64,000 nt of DNA, from assembly GCA_017308475.1 (NCBI GenBank), contig JAFKEU010000009.1:124001-188000 (forward strand). Reading direction: 5' to 3'. Each line of letters starts with the position of its first letter. Within the stretch, counting starts at the first letter, position 1. A program made the translations under genes and the position numbers. Of the stretch, positions 43,959 to 52,341 are shown in pieces. The stretch comes from Alphaproteobacteria bacterium (lineage in GTDB: Bacteria > Pseudomonadota > Alphaproteobacteria > Micropepsales > Micropepsaceae). The notes under the pieces are model-generated. The model was not told the origin of the DNA, searched no databases, and saw nothing but the letters and a program-made list of their open reading frames with translations.

Positions 43959-45331
43959 CCGCAATCGATTCCATGCCCGAGAAAACCCTTTTCGGCCACC
44001 CACGCGGCCTGTCGGTGCTGTTCGCCACCGAGATGTGGGAGCGCTTTTCCTATTACGGGATGCGGGCGCTCCTGGTGCTTTATCTGGTACATGACGTGCT
44101 GCTGCCCGGCCGGGTCGAACACGTTCTGTTCTATCCGCAGGTGAAGGGATTTTACGAAGCGCTGTTCGGACCTCTGAGCGTGCAGCAGCTCTCGTCCTGG
44201 ATCTATGGCACCTATACCGGCTTCATCTATGCCTCGCCGCTCCTTGGCGGCTGGATCGGCGACAATTATCTCGGCCAACGCAAGACCGCGGTGATCGGCA
44301 TCATCGGCATGATTGTCGGAGAGTTCATGCTGATGTCTCCGGCGCTGCTTTTTCCGGCATTGCTGATCCTGATCGTGGCCGGCGGATTCTTCAAAACCAA
44401 CACCACCGCGCAGGTCGGCATGCTGTATGTGCGCGGCGACGCCCGCCGGGATCGCGCCTATTCGATCTACTATGTCGGCGTCAATGTCGGAGCCGCCATT
44501 GCGCCCCTGGTTGCCGGAACGCTGGGCGAGCTGGTGGGCTGGCAATATGGCTTTGGCGCCGCGGGCGTCGGCCTGATCCTGGCGCTGGCCGCCTATTTCG
44601 CCGGCTGGAAATATCTCCCCGCCGATGGGGTCAAGCCCCGCGCCGGGCGCGCCAAGGCCAAGCCGCTCAATGCGCAGGAGCGCAAATCGGTGATGTCGCT
44701 GCTGCTGATCGTGATCCCGCTGGTCCTGTGGTGGGCCTGCTACGAGCAGCAGGGCAATATCATCGCCCTGTTCGCCGACGCCAACACCGATCGCCGCCTG
44801 ATCCCGGGCCTGATCAATTGGGAGATTCCAGTCACCTGGTTCCAGTCCTTCAATCCGGTGATGATCTTCGTCTTCACGCCTTTCCTGTTGTCGCTGTGGA
44901 CCCGCCAGGCCCGCGACCTGAAAGAACCCAACTCCATGTACAAGATGGTGACTGGGGCGGCGATGCTGGGTGTGTCCTATCTGGTGCTGGCCTTCGCTGC
45001 CTGGCACGGCGCGAGCAGCCACATCAGCTGGCTGTGGCTGGGGTTGTATTTCGCCATCATTACCACCGGCGAAATATTCCTGTCGCCGATCAGCCAGTCG
45101 CTGTTTTCCAAGGTGGCACCCGCGCGCATCGCCTCGCTGGCCATGGCGGTCGTGTTCCTGCCCAACTTCCTGGGAGGCGGGCTGCTGCAGGGCTATCTCG
45201 GTACCTATTGGGGCAGAATGGGCCATCCGTTATTCTTCGTGATGGTCGCTGCGATCGGCTTTCTGGCGGCGATCATGTTATGGCTGCTGGAAAAGCCGCT
45301 GGAGCCGTATTTGAAGCAATCCCATGACTGA
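43955..45331 (+). CDS. POT/PTR family proton-coupled peptide transporter
   Basis: 458 residues, about 14 helices. The PTR signature is visible: ATEMWERFSYYGMRALLVLYL near residue 25, which contains the E-x-x-E/R-F-x-Y-Y-G motif, then GWIGDNYLGQRKT and FKTNTTAQVG (PTR2 motif). It imports di- and tripeptides with protons. ATG 43955 overlaps the OPT stop by 4 nt; its own stop overlaps metC by 8 nt. Two different peptide permeases in one transcript is notable. Confidence 0.95.
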   Translation: MTAIDSMPEKTLFGHPRGLSVLFATEMWERFSYYGMRALLVLYLVHDVLLPGRVEHVLFYPQVKGFYEALFGPLSVQQLSSWIYGTYTGFIYASPLLGGWIGDNYLGQRKTAVIGIIGMIVGEFMLMSPALLFPALLILIVAGGFFKTNTTAQVGMLYVRGDARRDRAYSIYYVGVNVGAAIAPLVAGTLGELVGWQYGFGAAGVGLILALAAYFAGWKYLPADGVKPRAGRAKAKPLNAQERKSVMSLLLIVIPLVLWWACYEQQGNIIALFADANTDRRLIPGLINWEIPVTWFQSFNPVMIFVFTPFLLSLWTRQARDLKEPNSMYKMVTGAAMLGVSYLVLAFAAWHGASSHISWLWLGLYFAIITTGEIFLSPISQSLFSKVAPARIASLAMAVVFLPNFLGGGLLQGYLGTYWGRMGHPLFFVMVAAIGFLAAIMLWLLEKPLEPYLKQSHD

Positions 45332-46475
45332 GAAAGGACCTTCGACCCGCACCTCGTCCTTGGGCCGCATGAGCCGGGAGCATTTTGGAGCGGTCAACAC
45401 GCCGGTCTATCGCGCCTCTACCATGCTGTTTCCGGACATGGAGAGCCTGAAGACGGGAAAGGCGCCCTATACCTATGGCCGGCGCGGCACACCCACCACC
45501 CGCAGCTTCGAGGAGGCGATCAGCGAGCTGGAAGGCGCGGCGCGCACGGTCACGGTGCCGTCAGGGCTGAACGCCATCGCTACCGCAATCCTGTCGGTAT
45601 GCGGCGCGGGCGATCACATCCTGGTGGTCGACAGCTGCTATGAGCCCACGCGGCATTTCTGCGACCGCACCCTGAAGCGCTTCGGGGTGGAGACTGGCTA
45701 TTACGCTCCCACCGACGATATTACCCCGCTGCTCAGGCCCAACACGAGGGCGGTATTCTGCGAAAGCCCGGGCTCGCTGACATTCGAAGTGCAGGACATC
45801 CCCGCGATCGCCGCCGCTGCCCATGCGCATGGCGCTTCGGTTCTGGTGGACAATACATGGGCCACGCCGGTTTTCTTCCAGCCGCTGAGGCACGGCGTCG
45901 ACCTGTCGATCCAGGCCGCGACCAAATATGTCGGCGGCCACGCCGATGTGATGCTGGGATATGTCGCGGCCAACCAGTCCCATGCCGCGCGGCTGGCGGA
46001 AACCCATGGCAATATGGGCCTCTATGCCAGCGGCGATGACTGTTTCCTGGGGCTGCGCGGCCTTCGCACCTTGCCCTTGCGGCTGGCACGCCACCAGGCC
46101 ACCGGCATTGCACTGGCCGAGTGGCTGGCCGCCCGGCCGGAGGTCGTCCAGGTCATGCATCCGGCCCTGCCCGAAGATCCCGGGCACGCCCTGTGGAAGC
46201 GCGACTTCTCCGGGGCCTGCGGCCTGTTCGGGCTGGAGTTGAAGCCGGCGCCGGAAAAAGCCGTTGCTGCCATGCTGGACGGACTTTGCCATTTTGGGAT
46301 GGGCTTTTCCTGGGGCGGATTTGAAAGCCTGATCATTCCCGCCCATATCCGCCGCACGGCGCGTCCCTTTCCGGCAAACGGCCCGATACTTCGTATCCAT
46401 GCCGGGCTGGAGGATGTAGCCGACCTGATCGCCGACCTGGAAAAGGGGTTTGTCCGACTGAAGGAGGCGACATGA
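45324..46475 (+). CDS. metC: Cystathionine beta-lyase
   Basis: 383 residues, Cys/Met-metabolism PLP fold. PLP Lys201 is in [23 protein letters not shown] and [17 protein letters not shown] are typical of MetC-type lyases. It splits cystathionine into homocysteine, pyruvate and ammonia, and often acts on cystine or cysteine as well. It overlaps the POT gene by 8 nt and hisI by 4 nt. A gamma-synthase is less likely from the WATP and YG(R)RG pattern. Confidence 0.93.
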   Translation: MTEKGPSTRTSSLGRMSREHFGAVNTPVYRASTMLFPDMESLKTGKAPYTYGRRGTPTTRSFEEAISELEGAARTVTVPSGLNAIATAILSVCGAGDHILVVDSCYEPTRHFCDRTLKRFGVETGYYAPTDDITPLLRPNTRAVFCESPGSLTFEVQDIPAIAAAAHAHGASVLVDNTWATPVFFQPLRHGVDLSIQAATKYVGGHADVMLGYVAANQSHAARLAETHGNMGLYASGDDCFLGLRGLRTLPLRLARHQATGIALAEWLAARPEVVQVMHPALPEDPGHALWKRDFSGACGLFGLELKPAPEKAVAAMLDGLCHFGMGFSWGGFESLIIPAHIRRTARPFPANGPILRIHAGLEDVADLIADLEKGFVRLKEAT

Positions 46476-46813
46476 CCGATATGCTCAGCCAGGACAGCTT
46501 CATCAAGGCGGTGAAATTCGACGAGAATGGTCTTGTGCCGGCCGTCGCCCAGAGCCATGCCACCGGCCAGGTCCTGATGATGGCCTGGATGAACCGCCAC
46601 ACGCTGGAAACCACGCTGACCACCGGCCAGGTCACCTACTGGTCGCGCTCGCGCCAGAAGATATGGCGCAAGGGCGAAACGAGCGGCCATCACCAGCACT
46701 TGATCGAGGCCTGGATCGACTGCGACGGTGATGTGCTGCTGCTGAAGGTGGACCAGATGGGACCGGCCTGCCACACCGGCGCCCCTTCCTGCTTCTTCCG
46801 GCGCGTGAAATGA
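46472..46813 (+). CDS. hisI: Phosphoribosyl-AMP cyclohydrolase
   Basis: 113 residues, the stand-alone HisI form without the HisE domain. Metal ligands Cys84, Asp85/Asp87, Cys100 and Cys107 are in [15 protein letters not shown] and [32 protein letters not shown] is the substrate loop. It opens the ring of phosphoribosyl-AMP in histidine biosynthesis. ATG 46472 overlaps metC by 4 nt; AAGGAGG precedes it. No other his genes are in the window. Confidence 0.96.
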   Translation: MTDMLSQDSFIKAVKFDENGLVPAVAQSHATGQVLMMAWMNRHTLETTLTTGQVTYWSRSRQKIWRKGETSGHHQHLIEAWIDCDGDVLLLKVDQMGPACHTGAPSCFFRRVK

Positions 46814-46862
46814 AGCCGAACGGTTCCCAAGGGGTTATAAAGGGGCCCTACGGAGTCGCCGC

Positions 46863-48731
46863 ATGGCGGAACTGAAACAGTCCCAGCGTGTACCGGCCGC
46901 CACGGCCGATGTGCTGACGCCGAAATTCATGGCCGCGGTGATCGCTGCCGTGGCGGTGTCAGCGATCTATTTCGCCCGGCCTATCCTGATGCCGCTGGCG
47001 CTGGCGATCCTGATGAGTTTCGCGCTGGCACCGCTGGTCAGCCTGCTCAAAAGGTTCCGGCTCGGCAATGTCGCGCCGGTGCTGATCAGCCTGACCTTCG
47101 CCATCGTGATCCTTTCCTCGCTGGGTTTGTTCATGGGTTCGCAGCTGGCCCGGCTGGCGGCGGAGCTGCCGCATTATCAGAGCAATCTGTCCCACAAGAT
47201 CCAGTCGGTGGTTGGCTCCGCCATGCACAACGGCACGATCGAACGGCTGAACCGGACGGTGGAAAGCCTGGCCAGTCAGATCGCCGGCGGCCGCAGCGAG
47301 GAGACGGTCGACGACACGCCTGACAGTCCGGTCAAACCGGTGCCGGTGGTGATCCGCCGCACCGTTCAAACGCCCTGGTCGGTGGCGCAAAACCTTCTGG
47401 GGCCGCTGGTCGAGCCGCTGGAACTGATCGGCCTGGCGCTGGTCTTTGTCGGCTTCATCCTGTTGCAGAAGGATGACCTTCGAGACCGGTTCGTGCGCCT
47501 GGCCGGATCGCGCGACATGCAACGCACCACCGTGGCGCTGGATGAAGCTGCGGCGCGGCTGTCTCGCTATCTGTTCCTGCAGACCTGTATCAATACTGTC
47601 TTCGGTCTGGTGATCGGTTCGGGCCTTTGGCTGATCGGCATTCCCAATGCCGGCCTGTGGGCGCTGATGAGCATGCTGCTGCGCTTCATTCCCTATCTCG
47701 GCGTGCCGCTGGCCTTCCTGTTCCCCTTCTTCCTGGCCCTGGCGGTCGATCCCGGTTGGGAGAAGATGGTCTGGACCATGGTGCTTTACGGCGCAGTGGA
47801 AGCGGTGACCGGCCAGATGGTCGAGCCCTTTCTTTATGGCCGCAGCATGGGCCTGTCGGCGGTAGCGGTTGTGGTGGCCGCGGTATTCTGGACCTGGCTG
47901 TGGGGGCCGGTGGGGCTCCTGCTCTCCACCCCCCTGACCATGTGCTTCGTCGTGCTGGGCCGCCATGTCGAGGGCCTGAAATTCCTGGACGTGATGCTGG
48001 GCGACCAGCCTGCACTGAGGTTCGAGGAAAGCCTTTATCTTCGCATGCTGGCCGAGGACCCCGACGAGGCCGCCGACGAGGCCGAAGAGTTCCTGCGCGC
48101 CAATTCGCTGTCCGCCTATTACGACGAGGTAGCGGCCCGCGCCCTCATGCTGGCCCAAGTCGATGTCAATCGCGGCGTGCTCGATCCGCTGCGCCAGGGC
48201 CGCATCCGCGATGCCATAAAGGGGCTGATCGTCAACCTCGCCGACCGCAAGGATGAAGACGCCAGGGGCCTGCCTGAGCTGCCCTCCTCCTGGCGCGACC
48301 AGCCGGTAATGTGCGTGGCTGGCCGTGGCGCGCTGGACGAGGCCGCCGCCCTGCTGCTGGTGGACATGCTTGCCAAATATGGCATCGGCGCGCGCGTGGT
48401 CTCGTCGGAGGAAACCTCCGCCGCCCACATCCGCGACCTGGACTGCGAGGGCGTGCGGCTGACCTGTGTTTCCTATCTGGAGCCCGGCACCTTCAAGAAT
48501 GCGCGCTATCAGGTGCGGCGACTGAGGAAACGCATGCCCGACGTTCCAGTGATGGCGCTGTTCTGGGGCCTGGCGGATTCCTCGCGCTACCTGGACGGGA
48601 TCGAGGCGACCGAGTGCGATATCGTCACCACCGGCCTCAAGGAGACCGTGCAGCATATCCTGACTTTCGCCCGCCGGGCTGGAAATCCACAGCGTCCGCC
48701 GCCGCCGGTTATGGAAGTGGCGGCAAAATGA
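46863..48731 (+). CDS. AI-2E/PerM family permease with soluble C-terminal domain
   Basis: 622 residues. The PerM membrane part (about 20-380) has eight helices; the conserved FIPYLGVPLAF and the GVEAVTGQMVEPFLYGRSMGLSAVAVVVAAVFW segment are seen. A central insertion (about 135-170) carries a repeated valine-rich VIRRTVQTPW stretch. After residue 385 comes a 240-residue soluble region: a helical linker, then an alpha/beta domain beginning VMCVAGRGALDEAAALLLVDMLAKYGIGARVV and ending CDIVTTGLKETVQHIL, which resembles a Rossmann or B12-binding-like fold. The transported substrate is unknown; AI-2 export is only a family label. Stop overlaps cutA by 4 nt. Confidence 0.88.
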   Translation: MAELKQSQRVPAATADVLTPKFMAAVIAAVAVSAIYFARPILMPLALAILMSFALAPLVSLLKRFRLGNVAPVLISLTFAIVILSSLGLFMGSQLARLAAELPHYQSNLSHKIQSVVGSAMHNGTIERLNRTVESLASQIAGGRSEETVDDTPDSPVKPVPVVIRRTVQTPWSVAQNLLGPLVEPLELIGLALVFVGFILLQKDDLRDRFVRLAGSRDMQRTTVALDEAAARLSRYLFLQTCINTVFGLVIGSGLWLIGIPNAGLWALMSMLLRFIPYLGVPLAFLFPFFLALAVDPGWEKMVWTMVLYGAVEAVTGQMVEPFLYGRSMGLSAVAVVVAAVFWTWLWGPVGLLLSTPLTMCFVVLGRHVEGLKFLDVMLGDQPALRFEESLYLRMLAEDPDEAADEAEEFLRANSLSAYYDEVAARALMLAQVDVNRGVLDPLRQGRIRDAIKGLIVNLADRKDEDARGLPELPSSWRDQPVMCVAGRGALDEAAALLLVDMLAKYGIGARVVSSEETSAAHIRDLDCEGVRLTCVSYLEPGTFKNARYQVRRLRKRMPDVPVMALFWGLADSSRYLDGIEATECDIVTTGLKETVQHILTFARRAGNPQRPPPPVMEVAAK

Positions 48732-49099
48732 CGGACGCATCCGACTATGGCGTGCTGCTGACCACCCTGCCCGGCCGCGCCGAAGCGGGGCGCATGGCCG
48801 ATATCCTGATTGAAGAGCGCCTGGCTGCCTGCGTGCAGATGCTGTCGATCGACAGCATCTATCGCTGGAAGGGCGCGGTACACCATGAGCCCGAGACGCT
48901 GCTGCTTATCAAGACCCGAACCGTCCTGTTCGAGCCGGCAATGGCGCGTATCCGCCAGCTCCATCCTTACAGCGTGCCCGAGATCGTGGGCACGCCGTTC
49001 CTGGTGGGGCTGCCCGCATATCTGGACTGGATCGGCGAAGAGACGCATGCGCCTGTTTCTGGCGCGCCTATTTCTGGGGGGCCTGCGCCGTTGCGGTGA
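48728..49099 (+). CDS. cutA: CutA1 divalent-ion tolerance protein
   Basis: 123 residues. The CutA fold is clear: YGVLLTTLPGRAEAGRMADILIEERLAACVQM, SIYRWKGAVHHEPETLLLIKT and HPYSVPEIVGTPF. The residues preceding the final tail (GLPAYLDWI) are conserved. The protein forms trimers; a copper-tolerance role is historical. ATG 48728 overlaps the permease by 4 nt. The C-terminal ten residues are Gly/Pro/Ala-rich and overlap the convergent OmpH-like gene by 32 nt. Confidence 0.93.
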   Translation: MTDASDYGVLLTTLPGRAEAGRMADILIEERLAACVQMLSIDSIYRWKGAVHHEPETLLLIKTRTVLFEPAMARIRQLHPYSVPEIVGTPFLVGLPAYLDWIGEETHAPVSGAPISGGPAPLR

Positions 49100-49727
49100 A
49101 ATCGATCTTCACTGAAGGCAGCTTGGCGTTGAGCTGCTCGATCACTTCGGGCGTGATGTCGAATGTGGTGTTGGTGGCGAAAAGCACCGCCTGCTTGTCG
49201 AGTACCAGGTTCACGCCATGATCCTTCGTGACATTCTTCAGGATGGGCGCCAGCACCTTTTCCATTGCCGCGCGACCCTTGCCCACTGCGGCCTGGGCCT
49301 GGGCCTGCTTGCGGTCGATCACCCGCTGCAGCGCGGCCTGCTTCTGCTCGAAAGCCGCCACGCGCTTCTGGCGCGCGTCAGGCGCCAGGCCGGGCGCTTC
49401 GCGTTTCAGGGCATTGCCTTCATTTTCCAGCGCCTTGACCTGGCCATCCAGCTCGGACTTGGTCTGGGCGGTGAACTCCTGAACCTGGCGACCGATATCC
49501 TGGCCGGCCTTGGAGAACTGCATGATCGCCGCCCGGTCGACCACCACCAGCACCGGCGCGGGAGTGGGGCCGCTTGCGGCAGTCGATACCGGCGCGCCGC
49601 CGGAGCTGGTTTCCTCGGTGGTTGCACTCTGGTTGTTGGCGCCGCCCCACAGGTACCAGGCCCCGCCGCCCGCGGCCGCCAGAACCAGGATGGCGGCAAG
49701 GATTATGACGATATTTTTGCGCGACAC
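49068..49727 (-). CDS. OmpH/Skp-like periplasmic chaperone, membrane-anchored
   Basis: 219 residues from GTG 49727, with GGGGAG 9 nt upstream. A hydrophobic N-terminal anchor (about 5-28, no clear cleavage site) is followed by a Ser/Thr/Pro linker and an OmpH-type domain: APVLVVVDRAAIMQFSKAGQDI, then a coiled-coil hairpin (about 90-150) rich in Gln/Ala/Lys, and a C-terminal LVLDKQAVLFATNTTFDITPEVI. Skp-like proteins carry unfolded outer-membrane proteins across the periplasm. The usual partners bamA and lpxD are not here. Its 3' end overlaps the cutA 3' end. Confidence 0.87.
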   Translation of the reverse strand: MSRKNIVIILAAILVLAAAGGGAWYLWGGANNQSATTEETSSGGAPVSTAASGPTPAPVLVVVDRAAIMQFSKAGQDIGRQVQEFTAQTKSELDGQVKALENEGNALKREAPGLAPDARQKRVAAFEQKQAALQRVIDRKQAQAQAAVGKGRAAMEKVLAPILKNVTKDHGVNLVLDKQAVLFATNTTFDITPEVIEQLNAKLPSVKIDFTATAQAPQK

Positions 49728-49997
49728 GCGTTGATCTCCCCGTGGATTGGACGGCCCGGATTCGGACGGTGCCAATCGGACGATGTGTGTGGTCCGGACC
49801 GCCAAAGACGGCCTATCGTCCGGCGGCGGGACATTACCCCACCCCGGCGCGGCTTCACAACTGCGGCGGATTGGGCCGGAAATCACCCGATTACGGAACG
49901 GAAATATGGGTTTGGCGCCGCCTCCCGCCGGTCCGGCAGCTTCAGCAGGCAGCGCTTGATGGCGGCCGCGCCAGCGTGTAAGGCAAGGCATGGCGAC

Positions 49998-50074
49998 CGG
50001 AGCGTAGCGCAGCCTGGTAGCGCATCTGCTTTGGGAGCAGAGGGTCGCGTGTTCAAATCACGCCGCTCCGACCA
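49998..50074 (+). tRNA. tRNA-Pro (anticodon TGG)
   Basis: A full cloverleaf of 77 bases with encoded CCA. Acceptor arms CGGAGCG and CGCTCCG pair exactly. The anticodon stem TCTGC/GCAGA encloses TTTGGGA, giving anticodon TGG. The T arm reads CGTGTTCAAATCACG. Starts 270 bases after the OmpH-like gene start, a gene-free gap that must hold its promoter. Confidence 0.97.
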
Positions 50075-50103
50075 TGCTTATTGACGAGGAACTGGGGAAA
50101 GTC

Positions 50104-50409
50104 ATGCGGGCGCGCATCTACAGACCGGCCAGAAACGCCATGCAGTCGGGCAAGGCGCGCACCAGGCAATGGCTGTTGGAGTTCGAACCCGAGACGGCGC
50201 GCACCATCGATCCGCTGATGGGCTGGACCAGCTCCGGCGACATGCGCCAGCAGGTGACCCTGGAGTTCGACACCGCCGAGGAGGCAGTCGCCTATGCCGA
50301 GAAACACGGCATCCCCTATCAGCGATTCGAGCCCCATATCGCCGTGCCCAGGCCCAAGGCCTATTCGGACAATTTTCGCTTCGACCGCAAGGTGCCCTGG
50401 TCCCATTGA
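50104..50409 (+). CDS. NDUFS4-like complex I accessory subunit
   Basis: 101 residues. MRARIYRPARNAMQSGKARTR starts the conserved ETC_C1_NDUFS4 region, followed by WLLEFEPE, DPLMGWTSSGDMRQQVTLEFDT, AEEAVAYAEKHGI and the FRFDRKVPWSH end. Such subunits occur in mitochondria and Alphaproteobacteria, where they bind the NuoG/NuoF arm of NADH:quinone oxidoreductase. The ATG at 50104 is the homologous start; an in-frame ATG at 50074 is the last base of tRNA-Pro and is rejected. The gene sits between two tRNAs. Confidence 0.93.
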   Translation: MRARIYRPARNAMQSGKARTRQWLLEFEPETARTIDPLMGWTSSGDMRQQVTLEFDTAEEAVAYAEKHGIPYQRFEPHIAVPRPKAYSDNFRFDRKVPWSH

Positions 50410-50484
50410 CGGCGTCTGCCGGCCGTTCACCCTTTTTCGCTGGGATTGGGCTACACTGGCTGGGAAATCCCGTCCGGCATTTCA

Positions 50485-50561
50485 GACCCCGTAGCTCAGC
50501 TGGATAGAGCACCCGCCTTCTAAGCGGGTGGTCGCAGGTTCAAATCCTGCCGGGGTCGCCA
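50485..50561 (+). tRNA. tRNA-Arg (anticodon TCT)
   Basis: A full 77-base cloverleaf with encoded CCA. The acceptor arms GACCCCG and CGGGGTC pair exactly. The anticodon stem CCCGC/GCGGG encloses CTTCTAA, giving TCT, which reads AGA/AGG. The T arm is GCAGGTTCAAATCCTGC. Two bases beyond its end lies the stop of the convergent glutaminyl cyclase gene. Confidence 0.97.
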
Positions 50562-50563
50562 GC

Positions 50564-51412
50564 CTATTTCTCGACGAATCTCCCGGTGAACAAAACCGGC
50601 CAGTATTTGCCGGTCAGGATGAACTGGCCGCTGGCCGGATCATGGGCAATTCCGTTCAGCACGAAATTGCTGTCCGCGTCCACCTTGGCCTTCTCGGCGG
50701 GTGTCAGCCGGTCGTACAGGCCATGAAGGTCGGCCACGCCCAGCACGCAGCCCGTCGCCGGTGCGATCCTGAGGACCTGCCAGTCTTCGAAGACATTGGC
50801 CCAGATCGCGCCATCGACATATTCCAGCTCGTTGAGGTTGGGCACTTCCTGGTTGCCGTAACGCGCAGTGACAGACCCCAGCGTGCCGAAGTCCCTGGGC
50901 GACAGGAAGAACAGTTGGCTGGAGCCGTCGCTGGCAATCAGCCGGCTGGCGTCGTGGGTCAGCCCCCAGCCCTCGCGGGGATTGCGCAACTCCTCCAGAG
51001 GGTGGCCCTCGGGATCGAACACGAAGACCCGGTGCTCGCGCCAGCTCATTTGATAGAGCCGGCCGCCGAAGAAGGTCAGGCCCTCACCGAAATAGCTGTG
51101 ACGATCGTTGCGAAGGGCGGTGACCTTACCGGTCCTGCGGTCGATGACGTTGATTCGGGTGTCGCCGAAGACGTTGCCGGTACTTTCGTAGAGCTTGCCG
51201 TCATGCACCTCCAGCCCTTCGGTAAAGCCCGGTACATCCCGGTGCAATTCGCCGGTAACCTTGAATTCCAATTGCGCGGGCGGCGGACACGACGGCAGCA
51301 GCAGGGAGGGCGCCATGTTGGCCGCGGTCAATGCCTCCTGCGCCCAGATGGGACCAGCGTCGGCCGCAAGCAACAGGGCCGCGAATGACAGAACAGGACA
51401 TGACACACGCAT
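50564..51412 (-). CDS. Exported glutaminyl-peptide cyclotransferase (beta-propeller type)
   Basis: 282 residues, signal peptide ending at WA-Q near residue 25. The family hallmarks are FTEGLEVHDGKLYESTG (about 63), SYFGEGLTFFGGRLYQMSWRE, DGSSQLFFLSPRDF, VPNLNELEYVDGAIWANVFED and LNGIAHDPASGQFILTGKYWP. This is the plant/bacterial five-bladed QC that converts N-terminal Gln to pyroglutamate. ATG 51412 is used. Its stop lies two bases from the tRNA-Arg end. Substrate proteins are unknown. Confidence 0.93.
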   Translation of the reverse strand: MRVSCPVLSFAALLLAADAGPIWAQEALTAANMAPSLLLPSCPPPAQLEFKVTGELHRDVPGFTEGLEVHDGKLYESTGNVFGDTRINVIDRRTGKVTALRNDRHSYFGEGLTFFGGRLYQMSWREHRVFVFDPEGHPLEELRNPREGWGLTHDASRLIASDGSSQLFFLSPRDFGTLGSVTARYGNQEVPNLNELEYVDGAIWANVFEDWQVLRIAPATGCVLGVADLHGLYDRLTPAEKAKVDADSNFVLNGIAHDPASGQFILTGKYWPVLFTGRFVEK

Positions 51413-51455
51413 CGCGCGGCGACTATCCCATGGCTACCTGCAAAAGCAACGCCGG

Positions 51456-51974
51456 TCAGACGTCCAGCACAGCTATCTCGGCGACCAGTTCGCCCTTCGG
51501 CCCATCGCCAGTACGCACCCGGACCTGCTGGCCTTCGACAAGTTCGCCCACATTGCAGCGCCGCAAAGTTTCCATGTGGATGAAAATATCCGGCGTGCCC
51601 GGCCCCCGGCTGATGAAGCCATATCCCTTGGCGCGGTTGAACCATTTGACCGTGGCCTCGAAGGACGCACCTTTGGGTTCGGCGACATAGCGCTGGGGTC
51701 GATCACTGCTCAAGGGCATCACCTGTGCGGTCGAATTGTCCAGCGACAGAAGCCGGCTGGCCTGCATGCCGCGCGGGCCGCGCACCGCTTCGCACACCAC
51801 CTTGGCCCCCTCGAATGCCTGCCTGAAGCCCGACTGCCGCACGCACGCCTGAAGCAACAGGATATCGCCCCATTGCGGATCGGTAGGCGTGATGAAGCCA
51901 TAGCCCTTGCTGGTGTCGAACCATTTGACCTGACCGGCAACGGTCAGGCTTTCGCCGGCTTGCGCCTTCGCCAT
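51456..51974 (-). CDS. Double cold-shock-domain protein
   Basis: 172 residues with two CSDs. The first (about 12-80) begins AGQVKWFDTSKGYGFITP but lacks the FVH motif, with LLLQACVRQ instead. The second (about 103-172) is canonical: ATVKWFNRAKGYGFISR, DIFIHMETLRR and GQQVRVRTGDGPKGELVAEI. Proteins of this type (CspC/CspD of Caulobacter) bind single-stranded RNA or DNA and act in stationary phase or cold. ATG 51974 has GGGAGG close by. The upstream bases to about 52040 are very AT-rich, fitting a promoter. Confidence 0.94.
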   Translation of the reverse strand: MAKAQAGESLTVAGQVKWFDTSKGYGFITPTDPQWGDILLLQACVRQSGFRQAFEGAKVVCEAVRGPRGMQASRLLSLDNSTAQVMPLSSDRPQRYVAEPKGASFEATVKWFNRAKGYGFISRGPGTPDIFIHMETLRRCNVGELVEGQQVRVRTGDGPKGELVAEIAVLDV

Positions 51975-52103
51975 TGTGCCACCCTCCCAGCATGGCTACA
52001 GAGTTCCCTTAATTTTGTATTATTAAAACTCCTCCGAAAAGAGGGGGTGTGGATGGTCGACTGCTATGGTCAAGCTGTGTGCCTCTCGGTAGGAGCAGAC
52101 TTC

Positions 52104-52232
52104 ATGGTCGAAGAATCCGACAATGGTGCGCCTGCCCAAGCCACGAAACAGGGCGGGACCTGGCTTGTCGGGCTGGCCGGCGTGATCGGGATTCTGTTGC
52201 TGCTGGCGCTTTTGCTGCTGCGCACACTTTGA
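52104..52232 (+). CDS. Small single-pass membrane peptide upstream of a two-component system
   Basis: 42 residues. ATG 52104 follows TAGGAGCAGACTTC, a good ribosome site at 8 nt. The chain begins with a polar, acidic stretch (VEESDNGAPAQATKQGG) and ends with one hydrophobic helix (TWLVGLAGVIGILLLLALLLLRTL) and no tail. No family is recognised. Orientation and position 109 bases before an OmpR-type gene suggest a possible regulatory peptide or an independent small protein; function is not assigned. An earlier in-frame ATG at 52053 lacks a ribosome site. Confidence 0.55.
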   Translation: MVEESDNGAPAQATKQGGTWLVGLAGVIGILLLLALLLLRTL

Positions 52233-52341
52233 AGCGCGGCCAATTCCAATTTCGCCGCATTTGGTCGAAACTATCGCCTGACAGGGTTTGCGACAAATTC
52301 ATGTTACGTGGAAAGCGGCCGTGGCAAGTAAACTACGCCCC

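Noticed and set aside
46959..48740. A 593-codon minus-strand frame opposite the AI-2E-type permease
   Set aside because: Antisense artefact with Gln/Arg/His-rich sequence typical of reverse frames of hydrophobic proteins.
49791..49800. GGTCCGGACC palindrome in the OmpH-tRNA-Pro gap
   Set aside because: Ten bases in GC-rich DNA are likely by chance; no gene context supports an operator.
50485..50561. tRNA-Arg as an integration site for a mobile island
   Set aside because: The downstream DNA is ordinary, contains no integrase, and no second copy of the tRNA 3' end is seen.
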